A stretch of 64,000 nt of DNA from the NCBI GenBank assembly GCA_024663395.1, contig JANFAH010000032.1, positions 1 to 64,000 of the forward strand, in the 5' to 3' direction. Positions 22,902 to 35,457 of the stretch are shown here, in pieces (positions within the stretch are counted from its first letter, which is position 1; each line of letters opens with the position of its first letter). The DNA is from Pisolithus tinctorius (Eukaryota > Basidiomycota > Agaricomycetes > Boletales > Pisolithaceae). Below the pieces are notes generated by a model. That model saw only the letters and a program-made list of their open reading frames with translations, was not told where the DNA came from and ran no database searches. The position numbers were made by a program, and so were the translations under genes.

Positions 22902-25891
22902 TTAATTCGTGATTGTAACAATCGTTGTGCACTGATTAACGTTTTCAAGCGTCGTGCTGTTGGCATAGATAAGGTCAGAAATAATCTCGATCGTTGACAG
23001 GTCCGGGTCGAGCGGGAACGAGAAAGCATCGAAGTGATCTCTTCCACTGCAAGTGGGTTCAGAGACAAGTTAGCTAGAATCATGCCGACAACATCACTCA
23101 CAATTGACGGAGCTATTTAAGCCCTTCAATGAATCACTCAGCCATTTTCAAGAATTCATGCGACTGGAAGTAACAGGAGAATCCTCCACACGTGGTGTTG
23201 CAGCGGGTTTAGTAGGTGCCAGCGTAGCCGCCCGATGTTCCCGGTCGTAGTAGCGGCACCGATGTTGTCGAGGTACTGTAGCCGGAGGTCCTACAGCAAC
23301 TGTTGAGCCAGGCATAGTCGCCGCGGGTCGCGGGGGAGCAGCCACAGGCGTGGCTGGTTTACTGTTTGCCCCAATAGTTGACCATGCACTGCTGCCAGTA
23401 TTCTGTGCACTAGGCTGCAGTCTAGTGTAGTACTGTATCAGCAACAGAGAAACTGACAAGACGAATTAACACCAACCTTGAAGGTAGTCTCAGCGTAAGG
23501 CCGGCGGGCAGCGGCGGACGCCACGCTCTCTCTCACTATTACCTTCTTCATCCTCTCCTCTTCCTCTTGGATCTCCTTCATCGACTTCTTTACGGTAGCG
23601 GTTGGTGCAGCGGTCGTCCAAACAGGCGCACTGGGGGTAACAGGCGTCGGGGGCTCCTTCGGTGCTGCGGTATTTCTTCCTCCCGCTTGGGATGTCAGCA
23701 ATCCCCAGGATGCAGTAAATGGCTGGGCGTCTTCGGAATCGGAAGCAACGAGAGAAGTTGCGATGTTACTGCAGGCGCGTTCTTGCTCCTTCTCAGAAGC
23801 CTTACGTGCCTCTGTCATCTTCGCCTCTGCCTCCTGAATCTCGCGAAAACTCATTGTCGCAGTAGGTTTCACCTTCCTCTCCTCGTCCGCAGTGGACCAC
23901 ACAGATTTCGGTGCAGGCGGGGAGATTGTAGGAACAGGAGATGGACCCTTGACAACGCTTGCTGGTGTACCCTTTGGCACAGTAACTGATGCATGAGCGT
24001 CATGTGCTGTTGACTTACGGCTAGGTTTGCTTGTCACTTGGGGATCGCTACTGGGGGGGACCGGTTGAGACGCTGGTATTGGAGCTGCGGACGCTACTGG
24101 AAGCTCATCCGCCGGTGTCTGCGGGACAGGAGGAGTAGGGACTCCTCCATCAATAGGAGAACCAGCAACGAAAACATCCTCTGCGCCTTGCCCATCAGGG
24201 ATCTCTTTCCATCTGTCATCGGTACCCCCCAAAGACGCCGTCAGCCAAGGAGATGGGTCCTTCAGTTGAGGTACGGCCTGAGGAGGCTGAATCGGTCGAG
24301 CCCAGTTAAATCCTTGCTGAGCTTGAGCCGACATCACAGCCGGTGATGAGGTAGCAGAGGTGTCAACTGTTCTCGTACGGCAGACAGGAGATGGGTCAGG
24401 CCAGGGTGATGTACCACTATTAGCTTGTATGGCAGAGGTCGGGAGGTGAGATACGTGAGGGGATACTGAGGGCTGCGTCAACGCCTCTCCAAAGGGTGAC
24501 ACAGCCTGATGTTGCGCAGAGGGTGGGAATGAGGCAGACGGCTGGGAGTACTGGGACCGAGTCGGAGAATTGTACTGCGATTCGCTGAGACCATTAATCA
24601 TGCCATTACTAAACGTTATTCCATTGGCCTCAATAACCTGTTTTGCGAATGGAGGGTGTTGGTGACCGCCGAGGCCGCCCATGTTGTTGTACGGTGCATC
24701 GTTGGACGGCTCCTGGTTGAATCCATGGACTTGGGTCACGGGAATATTGGGACCTATCATATTCGAGGTTATGCTGCTATAGCCATCGGTGAAAGGATGT
24801 CGTTCATTCGTGCTGAAGCCCTGGTTCATTGGGCTGAGACCTGCCGACCACGGTGTTCCTTCGTTGTAACGGCCAAATGTATCAAGCGAAGTAGCCCTGC
24901 CAGGTGTCCTGTTACTGAACGGTACCCTGTCACCGGAGTATGCACTACCTCCGCCTCTACTGCCAAATACTGTTGGGTCCGGCGAGCCATCACCAAATGT
25001 GGCAGCTCCCAAGGATGAGGACGGAGAGTCTGAAGGAGAGGCATTACTGAGGTATGACGGATCCAAGGGCGTGCTTCGTACTGCCCGTTGTGGTACAGGT
25101 TGGTGACCATCAAAGGTGCTATGTTCATGGGCGGGAGAGTAGCCGTGAGGTGACTCCGTGCGGAGAGTCAATCCCGGTGAACCAGGAACTGAGAGTGGCT
25201 GCGAAAGAAAGACTTTTCCTCCGTTAGAGCGTCGCTCAAGAGCTGCAACAGGAATCCATTCGACGTCCAAATATGTGCGTTTCATGAGTAACTCGGGGGT
25301 AAAGTAACCTTCATCAAACTACTTTGCATAACATCAGCGCGGAATGGACCTACAAGATGAGGGTAAGAGCATCGAACACTTTCCAAGGGTCAGACAGACC
25401 TTGCACTTGACCCTGAGGATCCAGTTACCGGAGCGCTAGTAGCCATTGTGATTTGCAGGCTCATATCCAAATTGTTTGGTTCTCCCAAGTTCATATCAGC
25501 AACACCCTGGACAACAGAAGCGCCAATAGATGTGGATGGCTGACTATCATCTGCAGACACCGCCCGAGACCGATCTGGACTGGCTGACGGGAGTTGTTGG
25601 TTTGTTCCCGGTGAGGTCACCTTCATCAACGTCCAAGGGAACATAAACCTCCTCTTCTTTGGTGTTTGAATGCCTCGACTCCACATCTTTGCCCTCCGGC
25701 CGTGCTGGAGTACCGGCTGTTCCAACGAGACTCGCAGAAGGACGTCTCCTCGACCAAGAATCCCCGTTATTGAGAACGCCGTCGAAACCAGAACCAAATG
25801 TACCCATTCTATTGCGCGGGGAAGAAAGTGCCTCACGAGGGGAGGCCAATGAACTACCCTGCGTGTTGGACAGTGACAACTTTCGAGGCAT
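22902..25891 (-). pseudogene. GYF-domain protein, left-arm copy, disrupted in the GYF domain
   Basis: GYF domains bind proline-rich peptides; fungal members act in mRNA-decay and translation regulation. The start is ATG 25891 (MPRKLSLSNTQGSSLA). The GYF core spans an intron at about 25401-25351: LDPQGQVQ lies before it, and PFRADVMQ then DEGYFTPELL after it. A 615-codon frame (25285-23438) follows, rich in Pro/Ser/Gln, with two related helical motifs, SFREIQEAEAKMTEARK and SMKEIQEEEERMKKV. The last exon (VEEITSMLSRSRST here) covers the C-terminal helix block. A TAA (25425-25427) sits just before LDPQGQ where Trp/Tyr is expected, and one base is missing near 25325, shifting the frame inside the domain. 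Both arms share the damage before LDPQGQ. Assignment is confident; function is lost as read. Confidence 0.85.
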
Positions 25892-25904
25892 CAATGCAGG
25901 TTGA

Positions 25905-26890
25905 TCTTGATCAACAAACAAATGCATGTCAGACTAACAAGAGAGCGAAAACCAGCTGAGGCTAACCTAGTAGAGAGATACTCGCCAACTGTCGTGAAAA
26001 CGGCTGCGAAGAAAGTGCAGTACTTAACAGCGTAATCGACCTCTGTAGCTAGCCCCAAAATATGTCGTCGGTATGGTGGCTGGCACATCATCCCAAGGAT
26101 AGTTAGAATCATCTGGCGATAATCGGAGGTTCACGTACAGGACCACTACACCCTTCGTGCGAAGCTGGATGAGGTAAACCAAAGGCTGCATGGAAAGCAT
26201 GGCAAAGGGCAGGTGTCATGACAAATAACAGGAGGGAGGAGCGGGTCTGCATATAATGGGCGACGTGTATCGGTGTCGACAGTGCAGACGTTGCAGCGGC
26301 GGTGCTGTGGACATGTTTCGTCTGAAATCGGGCACTTGAAGTTCTCGATGCTGAGTCTCGTGGTGGCGGGGGTATGGCAAGGGTGTTTGCTCAAAGGAAC
26401 GCCTGCTAACTTGCTATCTAAGTCTTGGGCAGAGAATAAACACATAATTTAGTCAATGAACGAAGTTTCTCGAACGAAAAGGCTATTCGCGCCCACCGTG
26501 CAAGATAAAGCCAGGCACTCTCAAACACCCCTACACCACCCTTCTCCATCCAGCTGCCCCACTCGCGTTCACCATTGACATTGACAAGGAACTTGACCGG
26601 ATCCGGTAGGTGAAGCAGAGGATTTCCTAAGCGTGGCATGAGTGACATTCGAGACTCAACGACCGGAGGAGGCCATTCTTGCCTTGAAACGTTGTCGAAA
26701 CCGACGGATAGAGCGAGCGATGCAGCACAGACGACCGACCCGAGTATGGGTTAAGTAAGTTCTTCGAGCAATAACTCCCACCAGTAAACCTGTAGACCGA
26801 CAAGCAGCTATTCGAGGTCTGAGCATGTAACAAAACATAACAACTTTATTTTGCAAAAACAGTTTAGAAGGTAAGACATGGTACATGGAG
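25905..26890 (-). other. Unresolved small-exon region, left-arm copy
   Basis: Short open frames conserved in both arms, including CQPPYRRHILGLATEVDYAV near 26070, a Cys-rich stretch with CPISDETCPQHRR near 26330, and HLPDPVKFLVNVNGEREWGS near 26590. I could not chain them into a gene. A divergent short-exon gene or former coding sequence is possible. It lies between the GYF gene and the membrane/coiled-coil gene. Confidence 0.3.
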
Positions 26891-26932
26891 TGGATATTTT
26901 TTGTTCAAAGCACAGAAGTCACGAAAATGTAG

Positions 26933-28283
26933 TTACGTTGTTAGCACAGGGGTGAGGACACGAGTTCCTCCACCGCCAGCCTGATGGAGCCTCTCCATTC
27001 CCTTCGTCAATGCACTGATGAAAACCTCCATTGGCACTTCATCAATCAGATCGGCTCCCACCACCAATGATCTCAGTACCTCCAAGGCCTCCTCCAACTC
27101 TGTCAATCCCAACAAGGTATTGGAAACATACCGGGTAGCAAGAGTACGGTAGCGTGTAACCTCCTGGAGTGACCTAAGCTGAGAATCCAATGTTGCCATT
27201 CGCTGTCGGTTTAGCCCCAGGAACGTGAGGAGTTCAGCAAGGACTTCAGACCGCTCTGCTATCAAAATGCTGTTCTCCATTGCTACCAGGTCGGACAGCA
27301 TCAAGGTGGACTTCGATGCCATTTAGAGAGCCTTGGACCTGGACGACTCGACGTATCAGGGCCGATAATCCAAGCTGGAACTGAAATAACGTCTGCTGAA
27401 ATGCCTGGGAAATGCGAACATCTGACGCAGAGCATTCATTTGAATGGAGAGAATTGCCAATCACGTAGCAATACGCAGAAAGTGTTGAAATGGGCGAAAT
27501 GCGATGATGAAGGAGATCCAGCAGGTTTTCATTAACTGACAGCACGCTGTTTAGAAAGAATCAGAAATTGCTCATATGCTAATATGCTTTCACCCACACG
27601 TCCACAGTTCCCCAACTTGAGCGAAAAGCTTCTGGAGACCCCGTACGACTTCTTTTGTTTCAACAGCGACAGCAGTCAACTCTCCCCCAGTACAGCACGA
27701 GAACTCAAGGAGCTGCTCTTCACCAGAATAACGAGGTCGCCAATAGATAGGTGAGCTTCAGTCAGACTTTGGACGATGGGCATGACCTCGTTTGTGCTTG
27801 AAAGGAGATCTTCAAGACCACCAAATTCTGTCTGGATCGCCGCGACGTAGCGAGTGGCATCTGGAGCATGCACAAAGGACGCCACAGCTCTGCAAACACC
27901 AGTTTCATAAAACCATCCGACACTGCATACCCGCGAATGCCGTAGAATGTAAGCCTCTGCACCTGGGTGATGATGGGCCAAAAGAGGTAACCAGTGAGGA
28001 GGAGGTATTTGATCGGGATCATAGGGAAGAATAAAACGAGAACAGGAAAGTAGCGTTGCAGATTCATGCTAGAAAGGATAGTCGCAAGAGGCACAATGAG
28101 AATTGAGAGAGCTGTTACACGACGAAGTGGAGAGAAGCCGAAAGCGGGTGAATTGAAGAAAGTAGGAGAGAGACACCATCGCGCAAGCACAAAGGGGTGG
28201 CGAGGTTGAGACCACGTGACTTTAACTAGAGCAATGAATATTACATCCGATGAAATCTTCAAGTCCGAAACCTCGTAGCTCAT
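26933..28283 (-). CDS. Membrane-anchored coiled-coil protein, function unknown (full-length copy)
   Basis: The minus-strand gene starts at ATG 28283 (MSYEVSDLKISSDVIFIALV). It encodes hydrophobic segments (VTALSILIVPLATILSS; YFPVLVLFFPMIPIKYLLLT), then helical exons with FGGLEDLLSSTNEVMPIVQS, DLLHHRISPISTLSAYCYVI and LTELEEALEVLRSLVVGADL, ending TRVLTPVLTT at 26933. The heptad-like hydrophobic spacing suggests a coiled coil behind a membrane anchor. One join, near 27246-27345, needs either a very short intron or is frame-damaged. The inner edge of the left duplication arm (27140) cuts through the last exon, so the right arm carries only the final 69 codons or so. I do not recognise a family. 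Confidence 0.5.
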
Positions 28284-29946
28284 AGACCTTGTATGCACGT
28301 CAGCATGATCAGAGTGTATGACCAAGGTCTACGTTCTCGTCATTCATAAGCAGTGTGCGGTGTGAGTGAACGGTTCCGTCACTCACCAACAGAAATCCTC
28401 ACAAGATACCGCCCATGGGATCTGAGAACATGCTGAGAATATGCACCGAAAATAAAAAAAAAGTGCATATCCCGCCCGCCGCGATATCTGAGATCCACGC
28501 CTTTCCCCCCATTTACGTTAGTACCGAGGGGTCCCGATACACGGGGCTACGAGTACGCACTCATGACAAAGTAATCCAACCTACTCCAAATTGCTCGCTG
28601 AGTTTACATCAAATCTCATGTTTCTTGACGGCTCTCTGGCCCACAATTCACAATATACCCTGAACGACACACGGTCACGGTCACTAAAGTTTTACGGTCT
28701 GGAAGAAGCGGAAAAGATCCCCACAGATAGGTCCCCGAGACCTATGGGCAGGGGTCACGGTGGGGACACCGAGGAGTGAGTGGTGCGGGCGTTAGGTGTG
28801 AAGGGAGGGTAACTCGGGTGTATCGAGAGGGATGGTATACGTTGAGGTTGAAGGTGAACAGACCTTGAGGAGGATGGATAGCGACGCACATGTAGTGTCG
28901 GGTCAGATTGGGCTGTAGGGTAAGAGGCGCCTGAACACACCAAATGCATGGAATGGCTCAGTGGCTGCCTTGAGTCGTCTTGTTACGCCTTGGGCCGCTC
29001 AGAATTGTCCTTGAGGTATGCCACTGCGCCAGACATGGGAGGTGTGCTACGGAGTGAGCCGGAGAGACTATGAGACCAGAATGGTCGAAACGAGTCGGCA
29101 TCTGCACTACATGCATAATATCGCTGTGCAGGGCATTCGAATGGTCTTGGCGCACACAGAACGGCTTGGGGTAGTTGTGGGAAGATGCTGGAGGCAGGGG
29201 GGTGCACTATGGAAGGATGGTGATCGATGAAGCGCAAACGAGAGGCCACGTGCACCGCATTTGACCGCATGCACGATATTGTTGTGCGAGCACCTTGGGT
29301 TTTTGCAATCTTGCATTTATGGATGGTTGGATATGTATGAATGAATGTACCCACGAGTGATTGACGACAATGGGTTTTGTCGGGCTGCAGGGTAAAGGGT
29401 TCTGAGGAACGAGGTATGAGAGTGGGATAGGAAGAAACGGGCGAAATGTACGGGTTCTCGGCGAGTGCACCAGTACTGTGATAGGATCCAGGCGAGGGCC
29501 AGTGTATCAAGTATGTAATTTTGTACCTCAAATACTGCACATTGCGGCCGCAGACAATCAAGCACTCGCACATATTCTGAGGAGGACAGTTGTAAGATAT
29601 GAGAGTGATATAACAACCTTCTGAGTTCTGAATAAAACAATTACTACTGGCTATGAACCGAAACTCTTGCCATCGGTAGTAGGCAAACTACTGATAGTTG
29701 GTGGCCCCCAACCAATCATTGGTTATAGGCGTATCGACAGGCGGTAATTCGAGGAAGGCGCGAGCCGCCGATCTCAAAGAGCCAAGAACTGACAAGGCCA
29801 CAGTGCGCATGTGACTTCCCACGATCGCTACGAGTCGCTCAACCTCAAGGAACAACCAACGATTACAGGACTGCAGAAGAGCCGCCATCCTGTACACCTA
29901 ATAAGACAGAAATTAGTATGCAGAGCCGTAGAGCCAGTTGAATATC
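28284..29946. other. No confident gene
   Basis: Upstream region of the membrane/coiled-coil gene and downstream of the WD40 gene. Minus-strand open frames around 28983-29640 overlap in several frames, with low-complexity His/Ser/Pro content typical of non-coding sequence. Nothing was recognised. Confidence 0.4.
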
Positions 29947-31538
29947 TTATACAAAAGTGCAGAGGGACAAATGAATCCACTCCCATGGAACCTTCAACCA
30001 CACGAATTCTAGCAGAGCTATGGTTACAACGACACAGATGGTTGCAAAGGCCATAGTTAAGCCTATCCGTCCATAGTCACTCCAGTCCATTGAAAATCGT
30101 ATCACCTCGGAGTGGAATGAGATGGTTATGCACCGCTAAACCAAGTAAAGCTTACCATGAGGCGGTTGTAAAGTGCATCTACCTGGTCCGACAAAGGCTC
30201 TAAGCATGGATCACAGGGTCAGATCTCGGCCAAAAAATGCATGGAAGATACACACCAACTTGTGCTTTCCATATTTTGATGTATGTCTCTTCCCCTTTCA
30301 GGGCAGATCCAACCGCAATGAAGCTCCACAGGCCTTGCTGACGAGTCTTACCTAGTTATCAATATGATGCACAGCAATGAAGAGTACGCTTACTCACCGC
30401 AACTGCCTGGATTACATCGCCTAGACAAACAGTGCTGGGGACTGCAAATGTTGTAAACTTGAACACTTACTGCCGTGCGGAAGTACTTGGTACAAGTCAT
30501 TGGAAGGCGTGTTGAAAATAGAGATACTGCCTGTGTTAGTACCTGAGACAATTGCCCGTCCTCCGTGCAGGAATGAAACAGAAAGTGGGTGTCGCTCGCC
30601 AACATCGGCGTCCACAGACCATCTTCGGATGGCCTTTGTACCACCTAGCTTGTAAAGGAATAGCCCATCTTGCAGCGTGTTAACCACCAAGGCATTAAGC
30701 TTGCTGCATATCGAAGAACTTCCACTGTTGGGGCAGTTGCGTCAGTCAACTAACATGTGAGTTCTGGAGACATACATTCGAGGGACATTGGGTGGTTTGA
30801 CATGCCATACTGCTGACCTTGTTGCGAGGTCCCAACCCCTATAAGTAGTGTTAGCATCGCCACCGAAGGTGTGCCACAAGCTTACACGATGCCATGATTG
30901 AGATAGGAAGCGATAAGGACCTTGCCATTCTTGATAAAGTGGACGGAACGAGGTCGAATGCGGCGGCAGTCATCGTCATCTGTATCGACAATGACTTTTG
31001 GAGGGGGTGGAAGTCTGGTTGCCGCGGTATGATCCTCTGGAGATTGTATGTCAGCCAAAATACTACTGTACACCAATGAGATCTCACGGTTGGAGTCGTC
31101 CTGGCATATGCGGACCTGCTGCCCAACACCTATCGCCAGGAGCTTAGCCTGTGGTTCAATATCGATGCAGGAGATGGAAGCAGTGACACCAAGTCGGATG
31201 TGCCTTCCTTGATATCCAACCTAAGGTTTCCCCGGTTACACACCAGCGATAGACATTATGAAGGCTCTCACAGGTGTAAAATGGGACATAGATAACACAG
31301 TACCGTCTTCGCACCCGCACATCAACGTATGTTGTCGTACAGGATGCCAAAGAAGTGCATTGACCGCGCTCTCAAAGACAACCCGAAACAAAAATGAGCC
31401 GCAAGAAGTCTTCCATATGCAAACGGAACAATCAGATGAAGCAGAAGCGAGGTACTTCCCACAAGGCGAAAAGGAAAGCGAGTTCACAGAGTCGGAATGC
31501 TCGCCCCGAAGAACTTTGTGCTCGATATATGGGTGCAT
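29947..31538 (-). CDS. WD40-repeat protein with C-terminal membrane segment
   Basis: The start is ATG 31538 (MHPYIEHKVLRGEHSDSVNS). The first exon shows a classical WD40 unit: SLSFSPCGKYLASASSDCSV followed by CIWKT. Downstream exons give LGVTASISCIDIEPQAKLLA, RPRSVHFIKNGKVLIASYLN, WDLATRSAVWHVKPP and FLHGGRAIVSGTNTGSISIF, each a beta-propeller blade pattern. The last exon has GLTMAFATICVVVTIALLEF, a likely single transmembrane helix near the C-terminus, with a stop at 29947-29949. Introns are short and of fungal type. WD40 propellers serve as interaction platforms; a membrane-anchored one may act at the ER or vacuole, but that is inference. I saw no frameshift or stop in the parts I spliced; the middle exons were not all joined. 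Confidence 0.75.
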
Positions 31539-32160
31539 GGTAGTGAGTGGGAGATCACAGAACGGCGTGTGGCCCAAAGGCCCTGAACTAAATAAAATAA
31601 CCTTCCCCTTTGTTCTTCTTTGTTAACTGCTTTCAGCAAGCAAATAACTGCGGCCAGTCCAAAGCTATGCGAATGTCGATGGAGTGACCGCTTTGTACAA
31701 CCCAGACGGAATGGCACACGATCATGTCATTTCGATAGTAATACCATAGCTTCCAGCGCTGATCAAATTTAAAACCAACCAAGGAAAGATAATTAAACGA
31801 TTCGCTAAAGAAATCAGAGACACCATCAATAAGGGTCTTCGAACATGCAAAAAACGAGTGTAGAATTCGCGAGGAATGTGGGGAATCCACGGGTATCAGT
31901 TAACCAGGTCACGTAGCAGCACAGCGGCTGTTGTGTGCGAGTTTTGGCCCTTCCCTATGGGTCCCCCTGCACCGTTCTCCCCCTCATACGTTCTAATCAT
32001 TCGATCCAGTTTGGCCGGTTAGGTTCGACTGACGGACACATCATGCTTTTATGAGGGGTCGGATGGGATGGGATGGGATCGACTAACTACGGTACCAGTC
32101 AATCCAAAGTTACGCTTTGGCCTAGCAGCTCATCAGTAATTGTCTTGATTATCCAGAAGG
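31539..32160. other. Intergenic, no gene seen
   Basis: Upstream region of the WD40 gene. It contains a short GGGATGGGATGGGATCG iteration near 32068. No coding frame is convincing. Confidence 0.4.
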
Positions 32161-32164
32161 GACG

Positions 32165-33022
32165 TCACCACACAGATGGAACCGAGGCTCTTGTCCGTCT
32201 ACATGCTTGACCTCGAAGAATCGTTGCGTCTTTGAGTTTGAGAGGCATGGTAGGTATCAACAGGAACTTGAAGTCGACGCGCAGACCCTGCGTAGGGAGA
32301 TTGAACCCAGGATACCTGTGAACTTGCTTGGGCCGATGGTGGCGACCTTGTCTTTGTAGTAGAACTTCTTTGAGAATGAATTCAAGCGCTTGCATGCGGA
32401 TGTGGGTGAGCGGTTCCCTACGCGGTGTAGGTAAATTTCCCGGAAGGCACGGTGATGTCGGCGTCTGTGATGTTGCACAAGTAGACGTGCCCAAGGAGCA
32501 GACCAAAGGACAAGATTTCCAGGCTCTCGAGGGTAAAGTCAACTCAACTTATGGATCGACGTACTCCGTCCTGCAAAGCATGTCAGCACCACCCTAAATC
32601 GATGCGAACGTACGTGACGCATGTGTATATTGAGTAGTAAAGGTCGGGTCGTGTGCAAGGAGCTTCAATTCAACGAGGTGTGCTCGAGTCAACCAGAAAA
32701 AAAAGAACGAAACATGATGAGCGAAAGCACCTGACAGGGTGGTCGACGGTGTCTGTGTCGATCCCCAATGTGATGAACGCACAATCCAAGGCACGTTCCT
32801 GTTCACGTTAAGCATACCGGTACACCAGACCACGAAAACCCCCCTGTTAGGACCTAAACCACGCAGACAGAGAATGACGAACCACTGCATCGAAGTTGAG
32901 GAGTACATCACCCTCCCATGGCGTACGCACTTCTCCTTTGGCTCCATTGTCCGCATCAATACTGTCTCCGAATAACAGCAATGGCTGGTTGGTCTCGCGA
33001 TCCTTGTACCGTGCCACGACAC
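32165..33022 (-). CDS. Possible small multi-exon gene, unknown
   Basis: Minus-strand frames contain protein-like blocks: SLEILSFGLLLGHVYLCNIT (hydrophobic) and KFYYKDKVATIGPSKFTGIL near 32310, and QWFVILCLRGLGPNRGVF near 32860. The frames overlap and the splicing was not resolved, so this may be a gene with a hydrophobic N-terminal part or a relic. No family was assigned. Confidence 0.25.
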
Positions 33023-33336
33023 TGGCCCAGCAAAAACTCAGGGGACAAAACAGTTTTCAGACCTGGACCAGGATGCGTCCAGGAATACAAATGTGGAATA
33101 CAATGAGAGTAGGATACCACTAACTTGAAGTACAACGAACAAAAACAGAATCGCTGCAGAGCATGGTGGCCCCTTGCCCATGTTCTTTGGCATTATAAAT
33201 GTACAAGTACTATTACGGATCTGATATGGGTCGTGTAATACATACTACCTGCGGAGTTCATGGGCAGATGCCCTACTGCAAGGCACCCCTGTCTGCCAGA
33301 ATGCTGTGGAAACGCATCAGTAAGTTGGCCTAGTGC

Positions 33337-33970
33337 CTACAAGGCATGGCCTACCAGCGTTCCACAAACTCGATCATAATCCCTGCGACTTCCATAAGGT
33401 CCTTGGTGCGACTCACTTGGAGTGGAGTGAATATTCTCTGAAATGGAATGCTGAGCAAGTTCATTAACAAACGAAAGTAGAGGCGCACCGATTCTTTGTT
33501 CGAAATCGGCTCTCCAGCTGCCATTTTCAGTATGCTGCGGTTGCCCTGAATGAACACGGAATTCCTCAAGTATAACAGGGGGGGTACTCACGTTCGCTGC
33601 TGTTCAATGTACACAGCGTCAGCCGTTTCCATGCAATCGCGAGCAAATGCGAGTATGATAGAGTAGTAGATATTGACCTGCAGGAATTGGTTTTCATGAA
33701 AAGTAGTGCAAACAAAGTACGGACCAGTGGAATACCATCGAGTACCGCTTGGTGCACAATGTCATACATAGAGGCACCCCCACGCACGTCAAGATCAGCG
33801 GCAGGGAACGGTTCACCCGGCCGAGAGCCAGTGGAGTTGCGAGGGCGGGTAGGGGTCCTCAAAGGGGTAGGTAGAGCCTCGAACATTTGGCGGGAACCAC
33901 GAGATCGTAGATTGTATGGGGAATAGTGTCTGACGCCTTTACGAGACATGGAGCGCGTGATAGGGGACAT
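33337..33970 (-). CDS. Small hypothetical protein with YNLRSR motif
   Basis: The start is ATG 33970 (MSPITRSMSRKGVRHYSPYN), followed by LRSRGSRQ, a basic Pro/Arg-rich region and DIVHQAVLDGIPLV. A 47-nt intron (GTCCGT..TGCAG) then leads to NIYYSIILAFARDCMETADA and VYIEQQRT. A second intron (GTGAGT..TTCAG) leads to a final exon with GSWRADFEQRIGAPLLSFVN, ending at 33337. All three exons join in frame, so the gene looks intact. The YNLRSR/YDLRSR motif also occurs in the plus-strand locus at 36859, suggesting a small related pair. No known domain. Confidence 0.5.
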
Positions 33971-34707
33971 TGTGCAAAGAATCTCGAGAGGGGATTCGAG
34001 CGTGAAATGTTCTCCATGCAACGATCTCATTATATAGCCAGCGAACTGGTCTTCGATGCACAAAGGAATAGTAGTGGCACTCTGCGTGCTTTTTCATTAG
34101 CAAAAGAATGAGTGGTGTTGCAAGCCATGAGGCCCTGCAGCAGCTATCAGCGGACGATCGGTAGCTATAAATCAACATCATCCACTCAATGAGTTACTTG
34201 ATTGTCTTGCACGAGTACAGATACCTTTGTGAACACGGCTAAGGTACTGACTCTTTGTCCAGCTCTTACCATTGGTTTGGGCATCACTCAACGTCACAGT
34301 GGCATGTTGGAGGGCCCGTTCGAACTCCCGCAAGTGACCTCGCGGAGATAGCCGCTCGGCTTCATGAAGACCTTGAACTTGGATTGAAAGAGGACAGGAA
34401 TGGTTATACTTCCTTGCATTGTGGTGACAAGCCCTTGCAGGGGGAGGGGTCCGAGCCTCCGGATAAGTAGTTGAAATAAGAATGAAAGACGACCGTCTGA
34501 CACGTGGGTGTTAGCCTGCTCGCTTCGATTCGGAACACTATCCCGCACAACGCAGTCAGCAGTTTTGCAAAATCTACTACTTCCTAGCATTTTTTGGTTT
34601 TTCCCAATTACACACATATTCTGGCACTAGTAAACAACTCCTGAGACCTTGAACTTCGTGAATCTGCGGGAAATGAGTGAGATCGTTGAAAACATGAATG
34701 TGCAGCA

Positions 34708-34863
34708 ATTGCCTTTTTTGTTCAATCGTCAAAAAAGATTTTGTCGATGTCACAGGCCTTCAGGCAAATCGTCAAAAACTGACAAGCGTGGAACTTGTAG
34801 CGATTGCCTTTTTTGTTCAATCGTCAAAAGTGTCACATAAGATTTTTGTCGATGTCACAGGCC
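34708..34863. repeat. Direct repeat pair, offset about 95 bp
   Basis: ATTGCCTTTTTTGTTCAATC begins copy 1 at 34708 and copy 2 at 34803. Both continue through CGTCAAAA and end with GTCGATGTCACAGGCC. Copy 2 has an extra ~10 bp (GTGTCACATA). No coding context. Confidence 0.8.
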
Positions 34864-35457
34864 GATTGTGGGCTATCTAACCCTAACCTATGACGCTGCA
34901 TCTGTAACATTAAACAAACAAAAATAAAACAGCTGATTGCGCGACTTTTGCAGTACTGCTCCTGCGCAACTTTTTGTACTACCCCTGCATAATTTTTAAC
35001 ACAGTCACTTTGCACCACTTTGCACTAGCTAGGAGGGCAGATAAAATAGATAAACATAGGCAGGACGTGAACACAGTTCGTCGGCACCCTCCCCAGTCAT
35101 CCCGCCCAATTCACGAGGCCGTATGCCCCACAGGGCCCGCTCGAACGCTCGACCCCCTCCCCCGCCCCTCCCACCTAGTGGCGGGATTGCTCCTTCGGGA
35201 AATTCCCACGGCATCGCCACCTGCAAATTCATGTGACCGCACTCCGCGCCACAAGTCATCACTGGCCTAGCGAATTTGGGCCCGTTTCTTGGCAAAATAC
35301 CCATTATTACATGGGTTATGTACGGTAGCATCGAAACGAGTCCCGAGGAACGGGCGAAGTCGGTTTCGGTTTTTACCCCGCTATGCCCTCGTGACGAGTG
35401 TACCTACAACTCGTTTGACAGTGTCGACAAGAAGGCTAACCTTTCTCGCAAGAGCAC

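Larger units (their letters stand above)
14323..27140. repeat. Left arm of giant inverted duplication (partner 50622-63409)
   Basis: The reverse complement of this 12,818-bp segment matches 50622-63409 throughout, with scattered substitutions and small indels. The outer edge is fixed by CGAGATATGAAAGAACTC at 14323; beyond it the flanks diverge (partner edge 63409). The inner edge is CCGGGTAGCA ending at 27140, pairing with TGCTACCCGG starting at 50622. In the 615-residue open frame of the GYF gene the two arms differ at nine residues. Several one-base indels in this arm break frames that stay open in the partner. Confidence 0.97.

Noticed and set aside
24038..25018. Open frames of 100-140 codons antisense to the GYF gene in both arms
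   Set aside because: They mirror the 615-codon GYF frame and have the composition of a reverse reading.
28983..29640. A minus-strand gene of about 196 codons
   Set aside because: Several frames are open at once with His/Ser/Pro-rich content and no splice logic; likely non-coding.
34318..34350. A GTTCGAACTCC string resembling a tRNA T-loop
   Set aside because: No acceptor stem, D-arm or anticodon stem could be paired around it. The similar GCTCGAATCCC near 7509 also fails.
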